This document shows positions 58,601 through 64,000 of a stretch of 64,000 bases of DNA, one piece after another (position 1 is the stretch's first letter; the number at the start of each line of letters is the position of its first letter). The position numbers and the translations under genes were made by a program. The DNA comes from Tribonema minus. Its lineage: Eukaryota > Sar > Xanthophyceae > Tribonematales > Tribonemataceae. The stretch lies in assembly GCA_017506865.1 (NCBI GenBank), contig JAFCMP010000023.1, positions 186,001 to 250,000 on the forward strand. Direction: 5' to 3'. Below the pieces are notes generated by a model. The model was not told the origin of the DNA and ran no database searches. It saw only the letters and a program-made list of their open reading frames with translations.

Positions 58601-60262
58601 CGCTGAGAGCTTGCACTTGAACCACGTTAACTCCCCGTTTCGTTTTCAATGAAGCTTGTATGTGTATGCACATAATTGAATCACGTCAGCGTGTGTGTAG
58701 ACGACGGTGGCGTTCTGGTTGTAGCAATTGGATATGGAGGCGAACCTGGTGGTCGCGGGGGCACATTCGGCCATTTCTGCGAGTCGAGAACTGAAATGCC
58801 TCACATTTGAGTAACACCTTGATGCTTCAACTTCAGTGCATGCTTGAAGGATGGAGACGATGTTGACGTTATCCTTGCATCAAGTGGTGGTGCAGGCAAA
58901 CACGGGCATCGCCGGTGTGTTCTTCAGGTCTTGTTGAGATTCAACTTGTTACGCTACAAGTTGAACTTGCAGGTGATGTGTTTTTTAAACTACTAGATAG
59001 TATAGCAAAGTTCAAGTTGAAGATCTTGCTGGAGCAAGTGACAAGGAGATGATTGGAGGGCCATATGATTCCAAGAAACTGAAACCCTGTTTGCTGTGCA
59101 GTCAGTTTGTGAGAAGGGCATTATCAAGCGGAGGAGTCTGACGAAGCAGCTCCATGCGCAAGCTGAAAGAAAACATGGTTGGGGTGTGTAGTGCCTTGGC
59201 AGTATACAACTGCAGACATGCCTCAAGTACGACCTCAAGTGCAACGGCTCAAACCAAACCTTTTTAGCTGTGCACGTGCACGGTCCATCACTTCTTGAGC
59301 AGCGCTTACAGCATGATGTGGAGGCAAAGCGCAGTCTACGGGAGCCGAAAAGAGGTCCACATGGGCATTTCACGGCCTTACAACCAACCTCAGACACAGC
59401 AGTGCCTCAAAGGCAGCACAGGCAACGCAAGCTGAGCGCTCGAAGAAAGTTACATACTTACGGTGCGGTGAGAGGTGTGCCATGTTCTGCAACACCCTGC
59501 CTCTGCTGCTGCAACTAGTCATGTTGCTCAAACTGGCTTAGTCTCCTGTGCGGTGCAGACAGCCATGTTTATTTAAGTTGGCATACTTTTCTACTTGTTT
59601 CACGGTGCTAAAAGTCTACAAAGCGTTCACGATTGTTTCACGCCTGGAGGGGCCGGCTTTGCCCATCAGGTGCTGATCCACATGTTTCTGGCTCTGAATG
59701 TCGATATGAACATCTATTTTTTTTATTTCATTTGAAAGTGCACAGTAGAAAAAAATTCCATCTTATGCAGTATAGGCAGCTGCGCCCAGACCACCTTTTG
59801 ATGCGTGTCGTGTTCAACGACAGGGTCACTGTGCGCACACATGCTCTTCCTCTCTCGCATGTGCCACCAGCGCCATGCGCTAAACATCCACCATTCACCA
59901 GCGTGGCGCATCCGCTCAGGCGCGCCCATTGCATGGCTGGTCAATGCCCGTCAGCCTGCAGTTGCCACACGCGCCCCCGCTTACACTGAACATTGGCATC
60001 ATCAGTACACAGGTAGTTCCTCCCATAATACATAATCGCGCCCCCGCCCATCACTGGACATCAACATCATCGTCAATCCCTCTAATAGTTTTTGCCTCCC
60101 CGCCTCATTACCGCCTCTTCAAATGCAGTTGCCGTCGGCCTCGAGTGGCCGGACGTTCACTCGCTCCTCGGCAAGGCGCCGCACAAGCGCGTCGGCGGCA
60201 CCATGCAGGGCGGCATCTCAGTGCCCAGCGAAGTGACGTACCCCGTCGTCGTGTGGAACTGA
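55654..60262 (+). CDS. Plastid-targeted NTF2/SnoaL-like protein with coiled coil
   Basis: Five exons: 55,654-55,993; 56,336-56,586; 57,084-57,295; 58,389-58,594; 60,129-60,262; 380 residues, phases consistent. MRLTTSLAALAGVCTATHA is a signal peptide; cleavage before FVPCPHS leaves a Ser/Arg-rich, acid-poor transit peptide of complex-plastid type. The middle (LMVAKTFARMAPLILLMRGE, then IIADDFMYFSPCTGTLNKEEFLGLL, DGLVSYRTAYRTSFDGPL and ISDVELCTVSFDEAGLM) has the helix-then-curved-sheet order of NTF2/SnoaL-like proteins with a ligand pocket. A heptad-like helix follows (MEEINHLETELTFLLEQVDVE), then a Gly-rich turn and a conserved-looking tail. Neither ligand nor reaction can be told. The intron before the last exon is 1.5 kb and holds decayed copies of exon 4. 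Confidence 0.75.
58026..58049. repeat. Interstitial telomere-like tract
   Basis: CCCTAACCCTAACCCTAACC in intron 3 of the NTF2-like gene. It is almost perfect and about 340 bases before the exon 4 acceptor. Confidence 0.85.
58270..58388 (+). repeat. Tandem duplication of an intron 3' end
   Basis: Two copies of a 55-60 base segment, each with the palindrome CTTCAAGTAATTGAAG (or GTGATTGAAG), an AT-rich stretch and TGTTCTCTC. The second ends in the functional acceptor CAG at 58,388; the first ends in a non-acceptor variant. Confidence 0.8.
58700..58935 (+). repeat. Two decayed copies of exon 4's 3' end
   Basis: Segments at about 58,705-58,795 and 58,860-58,935 align with the end of exon 4 and its donor: GTTCT..TTG..GCA..TGGA.GTGGAGGC.AAC.C.GG and then GGCATCGC.GGT, followed by a donor-like remnant. 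A third, shorter match lies at about 59,018-59,045 (ATCTTGCTGGAGCAAGTG). Confidence 0.7.
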
Positions 60263-62104
60263 AGAGCAGCAGTGCTCGTACCAGAGGGGGGGGGTGGGGG
60301 GGGGGGAAGGGGGGGGGGGGGGACAGGGGCAGTTCGCTGGGCCAGTCCAACATCTCACGCATGTGCGTATAGAGGGTGCTGCGTTTGGGTTTCGTCAGCC
60401 ATGTTTTGACCATGTCCTACAGGGGACAGCCTCCGCACAGGCCCCACAATGAGTGCGCTGGAGTGTATACAGTCAGTATTAATGGATCATTTTTGGTTTA
60501 AGAAGGTATGAGCTACCATTGTGCATGTGCATGCGTGCGGCCATGCTCTGCCGCTGGCTCTGCTGGCTCATCAACGAAGGACAACCACGATAACCCTGAC
60601 CTCATATGAGACGAGCATCGTGAACACATCAGTCTTCAACACTGTTATCCTTGATGCAGTGTTGTCGCGACAGCTTTTGGCAGACGGTGGGGCTCCTGTG
60701 CTGACCGCGTGCTTTCATGAGACATCTAAGTAGCGTTTTCGGTTATCTGTTCACCTCTCAGTCAAGCTTTGCATTTAACAGTATCACCAGCCTTGCGGTT
60801 TGACATGATCACTGTCACTTTGCCCCAAGGCGCGCCATTCTGGCAACGAGGTGCTTCATTACTGACTCATGTGACCGTAATTGGTGTCATGCAACAAGAC
60901 AAATGTGCATTGCACTCACGCCGTTGGTGATCAGAGGCCCTGAGAGACGACGGCTACAATTTGTTGTTGCACATCAGCAGAGGGCGCCAAGCATCGTCAT
61001 TTCCGACGCAGACTGGCGACAGGTCCTGTGAAGTACGCTACGCATGCACTGGCAGTGGCACTCTGCGCACGTGAGCCACGTTTGCAATGAAGGTATTCAC
61101 ATGATGATCACTGCCATGCAATGATCCCAAACTACGCAAACATGGTGGGTCAACATTGGGAACTACGCCGGCACAATTTGAAGTGGCAGCAATGTAATGT
61201 CTCAAAGTCATCTCTCCTGAAGATTCCTACAACCGCCGTGGTCAGCAACGATTGCTGATGCTGATGCGCAAGCTTCTGCACAACACATTTACTGTCATAG
61301 ACCTCATGACCATCTACATGCTGCATGGTCAGCATGGGGCAGAAGGCAGCGACCGCAATGCAGCAACAACAGCAGCATGCTTCTTGAACAGGTGGCGCAA
61401 ACTCTTTGCCTGGAATTTGAAGGTCACTGGTGCGTGTGTCAGGCAACTGTAACAGGCACACACATGGGTTGTCTTGCTGCTCCTCTTCTGTCTGCCAATG
61501 TCCTTTGCGCTCTGCGCGCTACCTGGTGCCCCCGAATGACAACGCTCAACATGGTGCATGGACAAAAGCTACTCTGCGCCCCACTTGCATCGGCCGTCAC
61601 AGCACGACAACTTGCCCAATGACTGCAGTCGGTTGCTGTCGATTGTGTCTGCGGCCAGCACTGCTCAGCGTAGACAACATTGCTGTCGCTGTGTGCGTGG
61701 CCGCGCCTGCTACTATAGTGCCGCCTTGCCTGTATTCGCCACCCGTCTCCCCCCCCCCCCCCCCGTGGTCTATAGCGGCAGTAGCTGGCAGCAAAGGTGC
61801 CTCGTGATACCGTGTGACAGTGGGTCCGATCTACGGGCTGCAGCTGCGACTGCTCTTGGTAGCACTGCTCTGGGCTTTGTCCCGAGTTCGCCAACGGCAA
61901 ATGCCGTAGCAGCAGCAACAAATGTTCGTACGATTCCACTGCACAGCTCATTCTTCCCATCGTTTCTCACCCCCCTCGCCTCCTCGCGCGCCATACTCTG
62001 AGACAGCGCATGTGCTCCCCGACCGACCAAGTGTGCGCTAATATGCAACAAAAAATAACCGATAGCACGCGCGCGTAAACTCCTGCTGCTCTGCGCAACG
62101 CGGT
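60263..62104. other. Convergent intergenic region with paired G tracts
   Basis: A G tract (60,286-60,322) begins 24 bases after the NTF2-like stop. A C run at 61,749-61,764 is a G tract on the strand of the TAZ-finger gene, about 340 bases past its stop. The 1.4 kb between them has no recognisable gene, RNA or repeat. Confidence 0.5.
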
Positions 62105-64000
62105 CTAGATGTCTACGCCGGCGTCGAGCAGCAGGGCGCGCACGCTGCCGCTCAGCACCGTCCGCGGCGTGTCCGCGCCGCCTGCTGCCAGCGCCGCCGC
62201 GCCTCTGCCGGCCGCAGCAGGTGCCGCATCCGCCGCCAGTGCCGCCGGCACCGCTGCCGCGTCGTAGTGCGCAGCGTCCGGCAGCAGGCGTGCGGCGCCA
62301 TACTTGAGGTTGAGATTGGTGACGGCGTTCGCTGCAGCAGCGCCTGTGCTGGCAGCGTCCGACGCGCCCGCCGCTGAAAGCCCCAATGGCGCGGCGGCGT
62401 ACTCTGCTGCCGCCGCCGCCGTCGAATGTGTACCACCAGCGCATGTGCGCATGCCGTACTCTTTCTTGATCGGGGTGGTCAGCACTTGAGGCCCGGCACT
62501 GCCGCGCGGCGCAGCTGCCGCCGCTGGTGCCACCGGCGCTGCTGCCGGCGACGACGCTGCTGCCGGCGACGGCGCTGCTGCCGCTGAGACTAAGACCCCG
62601 CCGCGCCCAGCAGTATTCGAGTTGCCAGCAGCGCTCAGACATCCGTCGTCAATCAGCATGTCTGCCCCCTGCGGTGACGCATCGCACTCCGCTCGCGCTG
62701 CCTCCCATGTCACAAACGTGGAGTCAACGGAAGGGCTGCTGCCCATAGGCGGCACGCTGCTCCAATTGTCGATGTCGAAAGCACCCACTCCCCTCATCTC
62801 CCCCGCTGCCGCTGCTGCCGCCGCCGCCGCCGCCGCCGCCGCTGCTGCCGCCGCTTCCGTGCTGTCATCGCGCACCGCCAGCGTCCAGCCGCCGCCGCCG
62901 CCCGCTGCGACGCTGTCGCTGAGACCGGCGGTGGCGATCAGGCCGTGCTTCTGGTCCACGCGCGCCGCCGCCGCCTCCGCGGCCACGACGCGCTGCGCGG
63001 TGATCTGCGCGAGTGTGCAGGCGTCGCGCTCGCGCGCACTGATGCGGTCGAGCACGCGGTCCGCCGCGCCGCGCGCCGCGCGGCAGCGCTCCTCAAGGTA
63101 CGCGCGCGCCGCGGCGCTCAGGCCGCGCAGCACCTCGCCAGGCAGCGCCGTGAGGCCGGAGAGGTGGACGGCGAGGACGGCGGCGGCGGCGGCGCCGCCG
63201 CTGAGGGCAAGCGCCGCGAGTTTGTCCTCGCGCGTGGCGGCGGCGCGGCGGCGGAAGACGGCGTTGCGCACGGGCGCGCAGATGGCGCACGCGGTGTCCG
63301 GGCACGTCTGGTAGTGGTTGAGGATGGCTCTGCGCGGCGCGGGGGGGGTAGCGGAGTGCAGCAGCGGTCAGCAATGAAAGGCGCGCGTCGGACGCCGGTG
63401 ACAATAGTGCTCTGCGCAGCCGCGTCGTGGTGCGCGTCTGCTGCACGCATCGGGGTCGCTCGTGGGCGAGCTGCGCGGACAGGCGCGTCGCGGCGACGCG
63501 CTGCTGCTGCACGGCGCTGTGCCAGTCGAACAATCAGCAAGCGGCGGGCAGCACGTTTCATGTGCGTACGGCGCATACCTCGTACCGGCGCAGAAGTGAC
63601 AGCTTTAGCACGTGTACCTGCGCGGCAGCACTCGCACAAGGAGCTCCATTGACCGACAGTATTATGTGATGTGGCCCATGAGGCAACAGCCCCAGCACTG
63701 ACAGCGCCAGCGCTGCCGCGCACCTGGTGCTTCGACAGAGCCGGACGGCGCACCGCTCCCCATCCCTGCACTCCGCCAGGTGGCGCTGCACCTCCTTCAT
63801 CTCGCCGCAGTGAGGGGTTGTCTGGCAGGTGCCCGGCGCCATGTCGCACTCGCTCGCGTGGTACAGCAGCAGCAGCCGCTGCTGCAGACGGCGTAGCCTC
63901 TCCCCCTCCGCCGCCGCTGCGGCCGCCGCTGCCGCCGCCTCTGCCTCTGCCGCCGCCGCCGCCGCCGCCTCCGCTGCCGCCGCCGCCTTCCTTGTCGCCC
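62105..64000 (-). CDS. TAZ-type zinc-finger protein, 5' end outside window
   Basis: Two exons are visible: from beyond the window end to 63,724, and 63,329-62,105. After an Ala/Glu-rich helix-like stretch the sequence RLLLLYHASEC begins a TAZ domain with three complete HCCC zinc sites: H-x3-C-x6-C-x5-C, H-x3-C-x5-C-x4-C (HLAECRDGERCAVRLC) and H-x3-C-x4-C-x2-C (HYQTCPDTACAIC). The intron at CRST-R interrupts between sites two and three. TAZ domains in CBP/p300-type co-activators and plant BT proteins bind transcription factors. The remaining 390 residues are Ala/Gly-rich with one basic-helical segment (EERCRAARGAADRVLDRIS). No acetyltransferase domain is visible in this part, so the class cannot be settled. 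Confidence 0.82.

Noticed and set aside
1-64000. tRNA or ribosomal RNA genes
   Set aside because: I looked for the T-loop GGTTCGAATCC-type signature and conserved rRNA strings on both strands and found none convincing.

Overview
This is nuclear DNA of a GC-rich, intron-rich alga, most likely one with a complex red-derived plastid (haptophyte, stramenopile or cryptophyte). Two predicted plastid proteins have a signal peptide ending at a phenylalanine cleavage site (STSA|FVMP and THA|FVP), the ASAFAP-type motif of such algae, and a third has a signal peptide followed by a twin-arginine thylakoid signal. Introns are mostly GT-AG with some GC-AG, often several hundred bases long. Short TTAGGG-type tracts are scattered through them. 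I cannot name the species; a haptophyte is a reasonable but unproven guess.

Layout. 1-2,250 is degenerate repeat sequence, followed by a retroelement coding remnant at 2,252-2,674 (-). Ten genes then follow with strictly alternating strands: a cysteine-rich thylakoid-lumen protein (+, 3,838 to at least 4,787); a 19-exon C2-DENN-WD40 protein of about 2,360 residues resembling plant SCD1 (-, 7,083-24,939); a secreted proline/glutamine-rich protein fused to a cytosolic 5'-nucleotidase III fold whose catalytic residues are replaced (+, 27,186-34,525); an F-box protein (-, 36,283-37,812); tafazzin (+, 38,271-43,893); a plastid protein with a KVEAP pentapeptide repeat (-, 45,194-47,204); an RsuA/RluB-type pseudouridine synthase, probably organellar (+, 47,370-51,742); a membrane-anchored prolyl-4-hydroxylase-like 2OG-Fe(II) protein with altered metal ligands (-, 52,499-55,455); a plastid-targeted NTF2/SnoaL-like protein (+, 55,654-60,262); and a TAZ zinc-finger protein cut by the window end (-, 62,105 to beyond 64,000).

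Exon structures were derived by hand from splice consensus, reading-frame continuity and family alignment. Junction phases agree throughout, so most models should be close, but no transcript data were available. The genes do not form a pathway. What they share is architecture: divergent promoters, convergent 3' ends often followed by coding-strand G tracts, C-rich tracts before 3' splice sites, and repeated tandem duplication of exon 3' ends into the following intron.

The most notable non-coding feature is a block at about 35,784-36,219 made of at least six strong stem-loops. Its wobble pairs favour a minus-strand RNA. It lies just 3' of the F-box stop codon.
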